Shown here piece after piece: positions 48,823 through 61,100 of a stretch of 64,000 nt of DNA (the first letter of the stretch is position 1; each line of letters starts with the position of its first letter). The translations under genes were made by a program, and so were the position numbers. The stretch comes from Cotesia glomerata (lineage: Eukaryota > Arthropoda > Insecta > Hymenoptera > Braconidae): positions 186,001 to 250,000 of the forward strand of contig NC_058164.1 in NCBI RefSeq assembly GCF_020080835.1. The letters run 5' to 3'. Under the pieces are notes generated by a model. It made no database searches, was not told where the DNA came from, and worked only from the letters and a program-made list of their open reading frames with translations.

Positions 48823-49108
48823 GGAGTGCAGAAATAAGAAATATAAATAAAAATTACTATTATTATTGTGGGGGGTAAATACAAATAGGGGTGCTGAAAA
48901 AAAAATCTAAATAAATATTATTATTATTATTATTATTATTATTTGGGGGTAAACAAATATGGGGGCGCTGGAATAAAAAAATATAGATAAATATTATTAT
49001 TAGTGGGGGAAAACAAATTTAGGGGTGCTGAAAAGAAATATAAATAAGAATTATTATTATTTGGGGGTAGTTAAATATGGGGGCGCTGAAATAAAATATA
49101 TGAATAAA

Positions 49109-49151
<43 letters not shown>

Positions 49152-49314
49152 TGGGGGTAAACAAATATGGGGGCGCTGAAATAAAAAAATATAAATAAAT
49201 ATTATTATTAGTGGGGGAAAACAAATTTAGGGGCAGAAAAGAAATATAAATAAGAATTATTATTATTTGGGGGTAGTTAAATATGGGGGCGCTGAAATAA
49301 AATATATGAATAAA

Positions 49315-49351
<37 letters not shown>

Positions 49352-50165
49352 TGGGGGTAAACAAATATGGGAGCGCTGAAATAAAAAAATATAAATAAAT
49401 ATTATTATTAGTGGGGGAAAACAAATTTAGGGGTGCTGAAAAGAAATATAAATAAGAATTATTATTATTTGGGGGTAATTAAATATGGGGGCGCTGGAAT
49501 AAAATATATGAATAAATATTATTATTATTATTATTGGGAAAATATAGGGGTACTAAAATTAAAATATAAATACAAATTATCTTATTATTAGTAGGGGTAT
49601 ATGAAAATAGGGGTGCTGAAAGAAAAATGTAAATACGAATTATTATTATTATTAGGATTGGGAGTAAATAGATATAGCGGTGCTGAAAAGAAATATAAAT
49701 AAATACTATTATTGTTATTATTTGGGGGTGAATAAATATGGGGGCGCTGGAATAAAAATATAGTTAAATATGATTATTATGATTATGGGGAGGGGGTAAA
49801 TAAATGTGGGTGCTTAAGGAAAATATAAATACACAATATTATTATTAACATTGGGAGTGAATAAATATGGGATTGCATAAATAAAACATGAATAAATATT
49901 ATTACTATTATTAAGGGAAATGAATAAATATAGCAGTGCTGAAATCAAAACATTAATAAATATAATTATCATTATTATTGGGGCTAAATAAATACCGGGG
50001 CGCTAAAATAAAAAATTATTATTATTATTACTGTCGGGGGTGAATAAATATCGGGTTGCTGAAAAGAGAAATTATGTACGAATATTATTATTATTATAAG
50101 GGGTAAATGAATATGGGGGCGCTATAATAAAAATGTAAATAAAAATAAAATTTAAAAAGATAAAT
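48823..50165 (-). repeat. A-type tandem array of splice-acceptor-like monomers (element 2 right arm)
   Basis: The plus strand shows repeated GGGGGTAAACAAATATGGGG followed by GCGCTGAAAT and an (ATT)n tract. It is the reverse complement of the array at 24398-25885 with differences in (AAT)n lengths and monomer number. Confidence 0.85.
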
Positions 50166-50189
50166 AGTAATAAAAAAACCTGATACTTT

Positions 50190-50960
50190 TTTTGTTGTCC
50201 TTCGTTACACTGGTCCTTGTCCTATGATCCTTGGTCCTCGTCCTGGAATCCTCTGTCCTTGGCTCCGTCTTTTGGTCCCGTGGCTGAATCCTAATGTTTT
50301 ATATCCTTAGTCCTTGGTCCTCGATCCTTGGTCCTTGATTCTTGGTCGTTGATCCTTGGTCCATCCATCTAGACACACATTAATCAATCACTGATTAATA
50401 TCTTAATACCTTAATCACTTATAACACTTTTTATTCTTGTGTACGGTAAAAGCCCCAATAGATGATCATGTACCAGTATATGATCACTCCATGTATCTGT
50501 ATATCTATATTCACAAATATAGGTATACAAATACATGGAGTGATCATATACTGGTACATGATCATCTATTGGGGCTTTTACCTTAATCACTGATAACACT
50601 TTTTATTCTTGTAGTAAAGCCTCAATAGATGATCATGTACCAGTATATGATCACTCCATGTATTTGTATACCTATATTTGTGAATATAGATATACAGATA
50701 CATGGAGTGATCATATACTGGTACGTGATCATCTATTGGGCTTTTACCTTAATCCTTGGTCCATCCATCTATTAGACACACATTAATCAATCACTGATTA
50801 ATATCTTTAAGTCATCACTTTCAACACTATTCACATTAACACTTTTATTATTGAGTAATCCTTACTTTTTGGTCCTTGATTGGATTACTGAGTCCTGGTC
50901 CTTGGCTGAATCCTCTTGTCCTTGATTCCTTGGCACACTTCCTGTATAAACACACTAAAA
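50190..50960 (-). repeat. CAAGGAC repeats and two hairpins (element 2 right arm)
   Basis: Palindromes at 50443-50585 and 50615-50754 (the second lacks a few bases of GGTAAAAGCCCC on one side). Purine-rich repeats (minus) lie at 50190-50365 and 50870-50945. Confidence 0.7.
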
Positions 50961-50979
50961 AAACGTATTAGCAGCCCCC

Positions 50980-50987
50980 TTTTTATA
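50980..50987 (-). promoter_or_regulatory. Arm promoter P2, TATAAAAA (element 2 right arm)
   Basis: The plus strand reads TTTTTATA after CAGCCCCC. Same position in the arm as the other copies. Confidence 0.6.
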
Positions 50988-51224
50988 CCCTCTCGATTTT
51001 CACTAAATTATTTATTATTTTATATTTAATCTAATGGCGATAAAAATCAATTGACGCGAACTAATTGAAAACCTCGCATTAATTATCGGTATTATTAGAT
51101 GATATTGATGATGAATGCCAAATTGATTCACAACACGAAAAAAAATACAAAATGGCAACGAATCGAATGCAAAAAGTATTCATAAATACTTTTGCGATTC
51201 GATTGTTTGTGCCCACACGCGTGA

Positions 51225-52485
51225 ACTTACGGTATTTATTTATTTATGAATTAATTAAACGATGAATTTAATTGTAAAAAAAAAAAGAAACTACTGCAAC
51301 CGGTCTATTGAAGTGTAAGTAAGAGTGTAAGGAGTGGTTTTGTCGTCAGTAGGCTCTCACGACAAAGAAAGAAGGAAAAGAAAAGAAGTGACGCTAAAAG
51401 GCACGGTCAGTTTTGGATAAAAAAAATGACTCTACTTTATTGTTTATTATTTAATTAATAAAAAAAAAAAGGGGGGGTTGGTAAGGGGGTGGTGAGTGTG
51501 TGTGTGTAGTGTGAAAAGATAGTGTGGAGCCCGAAAAGACCGCGATAGAAAAAACGCGAACCGCGAAATCAGCTCGATGGTATACTATTTATTATCATTG
51601 TTAGCAAAAAAAAACTAATCGCGAGCAAAAACGGGGCAGTTGGCAACAAAATGACTCTATTTATTTATTTATTATTTAATTAAACAATGTCGCTCGATGA
51701 ATTTTAAAACTTGAAAGCAAAAGAATTGATCAGAGAAAATTAAAAGGGATTAAACCGTCACCCAAGCCGCGCCCGGGCACTGAGGGGGTGAACATGCTTA
51801 ATCCCAAATGAGTTCGAACAGCTCAGGATTAATTTGATTTCCCAGGAAGATCTTATATGCAAGATGATGTTGCGCACCATCATCAAGCAACGATACTTCA
51901 CGCTTGTGAAAATTCACCGAGACGACTGACTCTACGCTAACTGCCCGTTTAATAATTAATTATTTAAAAGAACGCACAAAACCACCGAACTAATTATAAA
52001 CCGAATTGTAAATACGACGAGACGACGCGAGAATCTAATGGTAGCAAACGAACGGAGAACGGTAAGAAAACTCTCCCCAAAAGAGTTGAAAGAAACTCCT
52101 TTAAGAAGAGCCGGAAGTGTGTGTGTGTGTGTGTGTATGATTAAGGGTTGAAGCTAATTAAAAAAATTAAATGACTCTACAATTTATAAGAAAACTGACC
52201 GAGAATAAAATTAAAAAAGATAGACAGAAAGATAAGTAAAGGTTTAGGGTAATTGTGTGTGTATGTCTGTGTGTGGATGTGTCTGAATTTAATTAAAATA
52301 AAAAAAAAACACTGAATTTAATTTAATAATTGTCTAAAAAAAATCAACAAAAACGCGAATCAATTTGGCAGCGTGGTGAAAGTTTAATGAAAATACCGAT
52401 AACTAACACGAGTATGACTCTACACTTTAAATTTTTTCAAAACTGATTCTACTTTATTGAAAATTATAAAACGACTCTAGTATAC
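51225..52485 (-). repeat. TAGAGTC-punctuated block series (element 2 right arm)
   Basis: GACTCTA words on the plus strand at the equivalent places. This copy has drifted most: the innermost word reads GAACTTA and the stem-rich block has several substitutions (GAGTTCGAACAGCTCAGG region). Confidence 0.65.
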
Positions 52486-52593
52486 GCAAAACACAAAAAG
52501 ACGCGATAAAAAACTACTCGAGAGGGTAATATGGACGACTGGCAAAGTTTACGACATCATTGCTCGATGTGCACCCTTGGCCGGCCGTCCGGG

Positions 52594-52634
52594 AACTGAG
52601 CTCCTCAGGGTAACTGCCCCTTCTCATATGCCCT
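52594..52634 (-). promoter_or_regulatory. Arm promoter P1 (element 2 right arm; damaged TATA)
   Basis: Initiator TCAGTT on the minus strand (plus AACTGA, 52594-52599) with CATATGAG upstream. It fires away from BRAT1, about 530 bases from the BRAT1 start codon. Confidence 0.5.
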
Positions 52635-52929
52635 TTCCAGATACCCCCACTACAACCCCCACCCTAGTGTCCCTTACGTGACTTTTTGGGAGTTGCTGAT
52701 TTTTGTAGTTTTTATTATTTTTATAGGTTAACCGCGACTAATTCGCGACCGCGAATATTTTTTAGAGCAAGAGCAAGCCACCGTGCATCCATTCATATAG
52801 TTTTTAAGAAAAAAAAAGTAACTTTAAACAAAGAAATTAACAATTTTATGTTGAAAAATTAAAATTAAAACACGTGGTAATTTATTAAAAATAATATTTT
52901 ATTGAAAATATCAATTGATACTTTTTTTA

Positions 52930-53127
52930 ATCAATTACATGAATTTTAAATTTAAGTTTCGATTTCGCGCGTTGTGATGTGACTGAAATGTAGAGCCACC
53001 TGCAGCTTTTTTAATAAATAACACAATCATGGCGGCGCACACCTTTATGAAACATTTTTCGTCATATTTTCCATTGTTTTCCATGGTGGACGCGCGCGCA
53101 CATTATTTTTTTAGTAATTAAAAAAAA
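52930..53127 (+). promoter_or_regulatory. BRAT1 promoter = arm tip of element 2
   Basis: The words GCGCGTTGTGATGTGACTG, TAGAGCCACCTGCAG, ACACAATCATGGCG, TTTTTCGTCATATTTTCC and ATTATTTTTTTAGTAATTA immediately before the BRAT1 ATG are the arm-tip module. It is shared with 21265-21440, 41155-41330, 33890-34240 and, more diverged, 19605-19745. All of the visible upstream DNA of BRAT1 is therefore element sequence. No TATA box is seen in the BRAT1 direction. Confidence 0.6.
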
Positions 53128-56100
53128 ATGGAAACATCAAGTATTAATGAAAAATTGTTGGAAGTTTTAAAATTGTTTTTATTACCAAATTATAATGTCG
53201 CTTCAACAACATATTTGGATTTATTACTGACTCATATTGCCAATTCAATAACCAAATGTAAGTAAATTTTAATTATTATATCATTGAATTATTGAGCTTT
53301 TAATTCATATAACCTTAAAAAATTCAATAACATTTGTAATTAAAATAAATAATTTACCTAACAATCTCGTTATTTTAGCTGATGATCAGTGTCAAATAAT
53401 AAAAAATTACATTGATAAGGCTTGTCAAACTTGGATTGATAATAAACCATGTCAATCAGTGACTGTATTTACTGTAAAGTTGATTGGAGTAATGGGGAAA
53501 AATGAAAACTGTTTTGATTATTTTAATAAATTAAATATTTATGATAAAGTACTCGATATATTTAATTTGAGGCAAGATGATTTATCAGCATCTGTCAAAA
53601 TGGCTTATACTACAATGTTAATTGACATTATTGATCATAGAAGTGGTAGAAAGTGGGTAACTGATTCAGGTAAATATTTTTTTTTTCTTTAATTATTATA
53701 ATGATGTAACTATTTAAAAATAAAAAAAAAATTATTATTTTGCAGGTATGTGGAAAGACGTAATAAAATTTGCTCAATTAAATCACACAATGTATGTGAC
53801 ACGAGAAAGTCAAAAATTTATTTATCAATTACTTATAAACGAATCTCAAAATATTGATTTATGTACAGAAATTATTAAAAAAGTATCCGAACCGCTTATT
53901 AATGATACCTATGGTATTCAAGTACACACAGCACTTGAGGATTTATATTTAGATCAAACGCGAGTTCTGTCAACGACACTTAATTTAATAACGAGTATTC
54001 TAGAAAATACGTTGTTCAATAGCCTGGACAATACCATTCCTAATTTACTTTATGACATTGCAAATCTCGAAGTTCGGATAAAAGCACTGCTTGAAGCTTG
54101 TATTAGTACCAAGTTTCTTGCGAATATTGACAAGCTATGGGTTTTGATATTTTTTAGTAAATTAAAGTTTGGATTTGAAACTAATGAGAACAATGAAACA
54201 GTCGTTCGTCAAGAGGCTTGGAATAAATTTCGTGTGGGTTATTGTTATTTACAGACTTTATTCATATCCAAAAATTACATCACCGAGTTAGTTAGGACGA
54301 ATAAATTTTCATTGATTTACTGGAAAAAATTACAAAATCTTCAGGCTTTTCATGCACCAGAGACTAAACATAAATTTGAACATCAAATCGTCGTATCTAT
54401 GGTAATTATTTTTATTTATGAATTTATATAAAACACCAATTTTAAACTCATATAATTATATTTATTCTAAATTACAGATCACTCCATTGTTTGTATGTTT
54501 GAAAAAAAATTATAAAAAATATGATATTTTTGAAATGTTTATTTATAAATTATTTAGTATAACTTGCGAACCGATCCAGAGATTGGCATACGAAGCAAGA
54601 GATGTCATGTTAAAGGAAGATTTACCGCTAGAATTAATCTGTAAATCTTGTATTGAAATGGTGCTTGAAGTTGTCGATTTAATGGACAGAGTAAGTATTT
54701 TATACTGCAAATACCTGCTAATTTAAAAAGATTAATTTAAAAAATAATTTTCTCTCCGTAGGATACTGCAGTGATACCATTTCAAAGTATGTGTCATGTA
54801 TTAAAAAATTATGTAACATCCGAAACCGACAGCAATGAAATGCAAGATGATGGTGATTGTCGAGGCGAAATACCACAGATGTCAAATGAAAATTCACATG
54901 ATACCAGTCCTATTTTGCTGTCTGCATTACGTCAAAACAGTGACAATTGCCTCCAAGCCCAGAATAGTAATAGTTATAGTCAAATTCAATGTATGAAGCC
55001 TCCACCAAATCACCAGACAAATGTTGTAAGAAAGTCAATTCTTGATGGAGATCCCATAGTCGATACTCCTATTTTTTTATCAACTTTGTTACACGGAGTT
55101 GCGGTTATGACAGAAAAGTTTCAATTTAAATGGTCTGATTGCGTTGAAACCATTTGTGTTCTTTCTTTAGCTCAAGAAGTTTTAAATCACTCAGGAACTT
55201 CACCTAATGTGAGACTTGAATAATTATTTATTTTTAATTAATCCATTTATAATATCTACTATTATTAATGTAGTATAAATATTGATTTAGCTTTGTGTAC
55301 GAGCATTGAAAATATGTAAATTGGCAATAGAAAATTTTATGCCCCCAAATTTGGCATTGCTGGTCAACGGTGAGAGCCATATGAACAATATCGGACCAAC
55401 TTTGTATAAAAGATTACACGACAGCAATTGGGAAGTTCGTGATAGTGCTTTGGAAGTATTACTGGTTATAGCTAATATTTCGGAGACCAGTAAGTTAATT
55501 TTTTTTATCTTTAAATTTAAACTAATTAAACTAATTAAATTACTAATAAGTATTATTTAATAACAGCGTATCCAGCATTCCAAGAACTTATTCTTACAAA
55601 TAAACTTTTATCACTTGTTACTGACATTGCAATGAAGGATGGAGAGAGTTATGTTCGAGCCTCCGCTCTTAAATTTATAGCTATTGCTGTAAGAATAAAT
55701 AATTTATGGAACAAAGAATTATCTTCATTACATTTAATTGTAAGTACTTTTATTAATTTATAAATTATTTTACCTCTCTAATTATTATAATTATTCTAGG
55801 AAAGATCAATAGAATTATTCAGTGAAGAAAGTGAAGCTATTGTTAGAAAAGAAGTCGTGATATTAATAAGAGAATTATATGTTTACAGACAGTGGCCGTA
55901 AGTATTTGATTACATTGCATGTAAAACGACAAATTAATTTTAAAATTATTTATTTTTTTATTACAGAAATACTGTACTCGATACAATAAATCATACAATG
56001 GTGGTAGCAGCAATTTTAGATCTCCATTGGGAAGTTAAAATAAATGCGTTGAGTTACTGGCATGATTTCATAAAGTTTCAATTAACTGAACAAGGAATGC

Positions 56101-56811
56101 TGGATGGTGAATTTCCAATGGTAACATTTTCTAAAGAACACAAAAAAATTGTCCAACTCGATGACAAAGAAATAAAAAATCGATTGAATAAAGTTCTTCA
56201 ATACATGGCCAAGGAAAATTGTCTTGGAGTAAGAATTATTTATCATATAAATAGTAACAATCAACTAAATATTACAATGCAATAATTAATTACAGGTACT
56301 ATTGGTGACATTGGAAGATGAGAGTGATTTTGAAGTATCAAAATCCGCTGCAGACATAATAAATGAATTAAAATGTCTGTTATTGAAATACAAACTAGAC
56401 CAACCAACTCAAAATAACACTTATTTGTACAGCAATCCATGTAACAGTAAATCAAACTCCAACTATTCATTAAAATCTTCAGAATCAAGTAGTAAAAATC
56501 CTGAAAAAGATTTATCACGTATAATCGATGACATTATTGATTCAAATGACTCAAGTTTATTGGCGACAATGTACAAAAATTCTCTGAAAATGAACGATGA
56601 CTGTGTTAACGAAAAACGCGAGGCCCTCGGTCGTATATCAAAAGTTACAAGAGAACAATTTTTGTCCCACATTCTCAACACAGATATTGATGCTTATATT
56701 ACTGAAAGACGCAACTGGTTAAATACTTACACCGTTTCCTATGATTCCATTCTAGATGACATTCTAACAGTTTACGCACAAACAGATACCATTTCAATGG
56801 ACTGCTATTAA
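53128..56811 (+). CDS. BRAT1: BRAT1 homologue (HEAT-repeat protein), 10 exons
   Basis: BRAT1 (BRCA1-associated ATM activator 1) is a HEAT-repeat protein that in vertebrates supports ATM signalling and associates with the INTS9-INTS11 integrator endonuclease. Exons: 53128-53257, 53379-53669, 53746-54401, 54478-54690, 54762-55208, 55291-55489, 55567-55739, 55800-55897, 55967-56228, 56296-56811; GT-AG, in frame, 994 residues (human 821). Diagnostic matches: ENCFDYF near the N-terminus; SNWEVRDSALEVLLVIAN; GESYVRASALKFIAIA; ILDLHWEVKINAL; and SILDDILTV...MDCY at the very end, matching human SLLQDML...ADCY. The terminal Cys-Tyr is notable because it has been reported to reach the INTS11 active site. 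The insect protein has an extra disordered stretch (about residues 440-510). The gene is intact. Confidence 0.9.
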
Positions 56812-57943
56812 ATAAATAAATAATGTTTATAAAAGTATTACTTAATAAAAATTAAAAAAAGAAATCAAAATATTTTTTATCATACATTCAGAAATTTATT
56901 TTTAATCAAATCGTTGGAAAAACAAATAAACAAATGTTGAATATTTATAATAATGACAATACGATAATAACAATAAAAGTTTATTTACTATTTATTTACT
57001 AACAAGTATTAATTAGAGGTTTCACTTTTAACATTAGACAGAGTGGATGTACCTATATTGAAAAATCACCTTTAAAAAATAAAAAATAGGAGAAAAAAAA
57101 GAGCCGATAGATCACGTGGAAATCGTGCGCATGCGTGACATTTAAGAGTTATAAATATGTATATATATATATATAATATACGGGAGTAAGGTTTTGCGTG
57201 TAATAGTGAGGGGCCTTTAAAACTACCCGAGACTTGTAAATGAAGAGATCGAGTTGGATCTTGCATCGTAACAAGTCTTAAGTCTTGAGTATCTACTTGT
57301 TTACTTGTAGAGGGTACTTGGTGCAGTAGCTATTTAAAAAAACGCGTAAAAAAACTTTCACCAAAATTGGTTTCTTCAAAATTTTTAGTTTCATCTCATA
57401 AATTTATTTATATCAAGTTACATTTGTTGTAATAAATTGGCACGAGCTGTGAGTTTTTTTAGTTATTAATTCAATTTATCTCTCACGTAAACAGTGAAAT
57501 ATTAATATTAATATATAATATTAGTGATTATTTTATAAATATATTTTTGGCGCGTTAAAATTGTGGAGTTTATTAAATATTATAATGATGATGATGATGA
57601 TGATGATGATAATGTTTTATATTTAATCACCAATAAAAATTTCGTTAAACATTTTTATACTAAAAATAAAGACTGGTATTTTTAAATGTTTAATTGAGTG
57701 TCGCAATAACGTTAAAGCACCGCAAGTCTTAATTAATGACCATCTTTAAAAATAATATTTTTATTAATTCGAAAGTTAAATAAAATCCGAGTGATAAGAA
57801 AAACACAAACGCTGTACAAAGGTGTTGTGTGTGAGTCGTGAGTGGGTGCCGGTGTAGTAAAACATTAATAATAATAATTATTATTATTATATCTATTGTA
57901 TTAATAGTTTGATAAAAAAAGGAAACAAAATATTGTAGATAAC
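56812..57943. other. Intergenic: BRAT1 3' end and upstream region of the next gene
   Basis: AATAAA words follow the BRAT1 stop at once (56812 onward). The rest is A/T-rich, with a (GAT)n run at 57584-57610. No additional gene seen. Confidence 0.6.
57584..57610. repeat. (GAT)n microsatellite
   Basis: About nine ATG/GAT triplets in a row, probably in the 5' UTR or promoter of the following exon. Confidence 0.9.
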
Positions 57944-58111
57944 ATGTCGTATTTTTTTCGCGACAGACCGAAATTCGGTGAAAGACTCCGCGGTAAATCT
58001 GGAGACGAATTATTTCAAGAATTGAAACAGCATTTTGATGATGAAGATAAAAATTTTGAACCAAATTCGAGAACCACCAGGGATCCATTTGATCGGCACG
58101 CTTTTTCACGG
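57944..58111 (+). CDS. First coding exon, possibly a BAG-domain protein (starvin/Samui type)
   Basis: ATG at 57944, 56 codons, then a phase-0 donor CGG|gtaatt. The peptide begins MSYFFRDRPKFGERLRGKSG and continues DELFQELKQHFDDEDKNFEP, ending DPFDRHAFSR. This resembles my recollection of the N-terminus of insect BAG-domain co-chaperones (starvin/Samui, BAG3-like, Hsp70 nucleotide exchange and chaperone-assisted autophagy), but the BAG domain itself is not in the window, so the name is tentative. No further exon is recognisable before the window ends. A heat-shock element at 63958 would fit a stress-inducible alternative promoter of such a gene. Confidence 0.5.
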
Positions 58112-61100
58112 GTAATTTTTTATTTATTTTTCATTATGCTGTTGCAATAAATATTTGCATACATACATATATATATATATATTTATTTACCTTCAATGAC
58201 AAGTCTTGTATAATAATTATCTAAGAATGATAATTATAAATTATTTTTTTTTTAGTCGATTGGCTGTAAAAATAATTTTATTGCATACGTGTATCACGTG
58301 ATTAAGATATATATAATAACAATTAGACCGTACATTATTGCTTCACATGTACGTATATTTATTCTGAAAATTAAAACGTTTCAATAAAGATCAGATATAA
58401 GCCATAAATTAATTAAAATAGTGAGGATATCAATCTCTGATAAAATAATTCTAAGAAAACGTCTTTACTCAATAAATTACCAAACAAAAAATTCTCCAAC
58501 AGCCTTTACTCTTCCTCAGATAAATAAAATATTAATAGTATAACTTTTTTACGCTTCGGTTATTAATTAAAAACTTTGTAGCACACAAAACCAATAGAAG
58601 ATAACAAAAAAACACGAACCTCATTTATTTTATTACTTATCACTGATAATTAATAGAATAAATGATTATGTCATTCTTAAAAAATTATTTTTAAATTAAA
58701 AACAACGACATTGATTTTATCTCTGAATGTACTACTAAACACATAATATATATATATATGTATGTATAGATCTATTTAGTTGAGGAAAATTTGAGACAAC
58801 AAAGACAAAGAGAAAAATAAAGATGAATCATGAGAGAAAAATTTATTTCAAGGGTCCTTGTCTCTCCTTAGCTGTCACTCGGTTTTCCCAGTTCGATGGA
58901 AAGTCATTTAGATAACATTATCGATACGTGACACATTCCTTAAAGTTGTTGGCAGCCGTTAACAAAATTTAATGCTCATCTACGATCGTATCTTTCCGGC
59001 TGATTATTATTATTCAGTGGCTGCCAAAAGATTTTATATATTATCCCATAAAAAAACATTTTATTTCCTGCTTAACCATAGTCCACTCTTGCTCTGTGAT
59101 TGCTTTATTTTTCCCCGTCATCGATTACATAATAAAAACTTTTATATCGTCGGACTTCCACTTAAATTTCCGTCTTTCTCACGTACTATTATTATTATTA
59201 TTATTATAATTCCTACTATTGTTATCCCATCATAATAAAGAAGAATTTATTTTTGGCTGAAAAATTTCTATAGTGATCGAGTCGATTATAAGTATGATGG
59301 ATGAGTCGATATATATATATAATATTGCAATTTCATGTTCTGCTCCCAACTAGATTAAAGTTACCCCTAATGCGAAGGGCGAGTTAAATGCAATATCAGG
59401 GTACTCTTCATAGAAACAAAGGGAAAAGGGATATACCAAATTTAAGAGGAAGATGTGTAGGGATGAACAATACTCGATTTGATTTGAATTAAACACATGC
59501 TACTGTTGTAAATAAATATTAAATTGTTTATATTAAATATATTTTTGTACTTGAATTTAGAGTTAGAAGGTTACAAAGATGAGTAACAAGTGTAAATGAG
59601 TATTATATATTGTGTAATTGATGCGAGTTAATTGGTAACAAATATTTGAGAGCGTTGCTTGTAAGATACTGCGAGAGAAAAAGAGAAAGACAATGATCTA
59701 ATTTTATTACTAAGTGAGTAGATGTTCGACGCTCACTTAAACAACCAAAGAGATAGCGGGGGTTGTTTAAGTGTGCACCGAGTTAAAACTCTAGGTATAG
59801 TATATAGTATATAGAGTATCTACTCTCACTCTCAGTGCGAATAATTCGCAGTTGTTAGTTCTTAGAGTGTTTGGTTTGGTTGGCCAACGAGAATAAAAAC
59901 TACACAGAATGTTCTCGACAACCTAACCCGAGAGTCCCAGAGAAGAGATCCGATCCACTCTCAAAATAACCGCCATTGATCCTCTTTCATTTCAGTACAC
60001 AATTGCAAATAATTTCATTTATAAATTATATCGCACACTTATTTCAAATACTCTTTATTCGCTAGACAAAAAATAATATAAATAAAAGCATATCTAGTCC
60101 AACTTTTTAATAATAAATATCTTTTATATTGAAATTTAATCTTGGAGGCAGACTTTCAGCAATCGAGTATTTTTTTGACACTCGTCTTAAAAGTGAAAAA
60201 AAAATAAAAAAAATATCACGGTAGTTATTCAAATAAAAAAGTATGTTTTTGAAAGGGGAAAGCAATTTTATTTCTGGTGTGGTATTTACTCATCCCACTT
60301 ATTGATATTGACTTTCTCACGTCTAAATTGCTATTTTCCTTTCCCAACTTTCATCATATATAACTTGAATTATTATTTGTCAACCTATCACCGATTATAA
60401 GCTTCTTTAGATTTTATTCTTTTACAAAGAAGGCTCTTCTTTGTCTAGCGTGTGCGTAGAATAAAATAAAAAGGAAAATATTTGAGTGTAGACGATAGAA
60501 TACTTAATAATGGGAAATGAGACGAGAGATGTTACGTTATACGTTTGAAAAAGGGCTAAGAGAAAATAAATAAAAATAAAAAGCGCATGATACACCTTTA
60601 CTTCTCTTAGCAATAATTGGCGCCAGTCAGACCAAAGACTCTTGACAAGTGTTGTAAAAAGTAAAGAGAGTAAAGAGAGTAAAGAGAGTAAAAGATGAGA
60701 GAGACTAAATTACCAGTAGAGTAAAATATGCATTTATAAAAACAGTAAACAGTGAGATAGTAATATAAGCTAAAAAGTAGTATCCATGTTGTGTGGAATG
60801 CCTTCTTTTACTATTACTCTCTCTTATTATTTTTTATTATTTTTTCTCTCCATTATAGTCTCTTCACCACTCTTTCTTATTCACTTCACAGATACTCCGA
60901 GAGAGACTATGGCACGAGTTCAAGAACCTTACGACACCAATGTTTCAAATTCTTTGCAATAAAGATAAAAAAATAAAATGGAAAAACTAGATTTTTTTTT
61001 CAATTTTCTAAGAAAAAAAAATTTAGTTAGAGGAAAAAATCCACTCCCATTACAAATATATGTATTAAAAACAATGGGTGTGGCGTGATTTAGCGAATTG

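Larger units (their letters stand above)
41170..53127 (-). mobile_element. Giant palindromic element 2 (inner part inverted relative to element 1)
   Basis: The left arm (41170 to about 46570) is nearly identical to arm 1 as far as the hairpin cluster, but then carries the B-type array, as in the right arm of element 1. The right arm (about 48230-53127) carries the A-type array and the 152-bp MITE. The interior 46570-48230 is the reverse complement of 26470-28110. So element 2 shares the outer left sequence with element 1 while everything between the hairpin clusters is flipped. Its right end abuts the BRAT1 start codon. No transposase or other protein gene was seen. Confidence 0.7.

Noticed and set aside
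19605..53127. Integrated polydnavirus or other viral segment
   Set aside because: No viral or virulence-type gene and no recognised excision motif; the tips derive from a host promoter.
56082..56518. Antisense frames over BRAT1 exons 9-10
   Set aside because: They are shadows of the strongly supported BRAT1 exons on the plus strand.
36424..56811. PIP4K continuing through a very long intron 2
   Set aside because: It would have to span the opposite-strand RFX exons, a 12 kb palindrome and the whole BRAT1 gene, and no later PIP4K exon is seen; not excluded, but unlikely.
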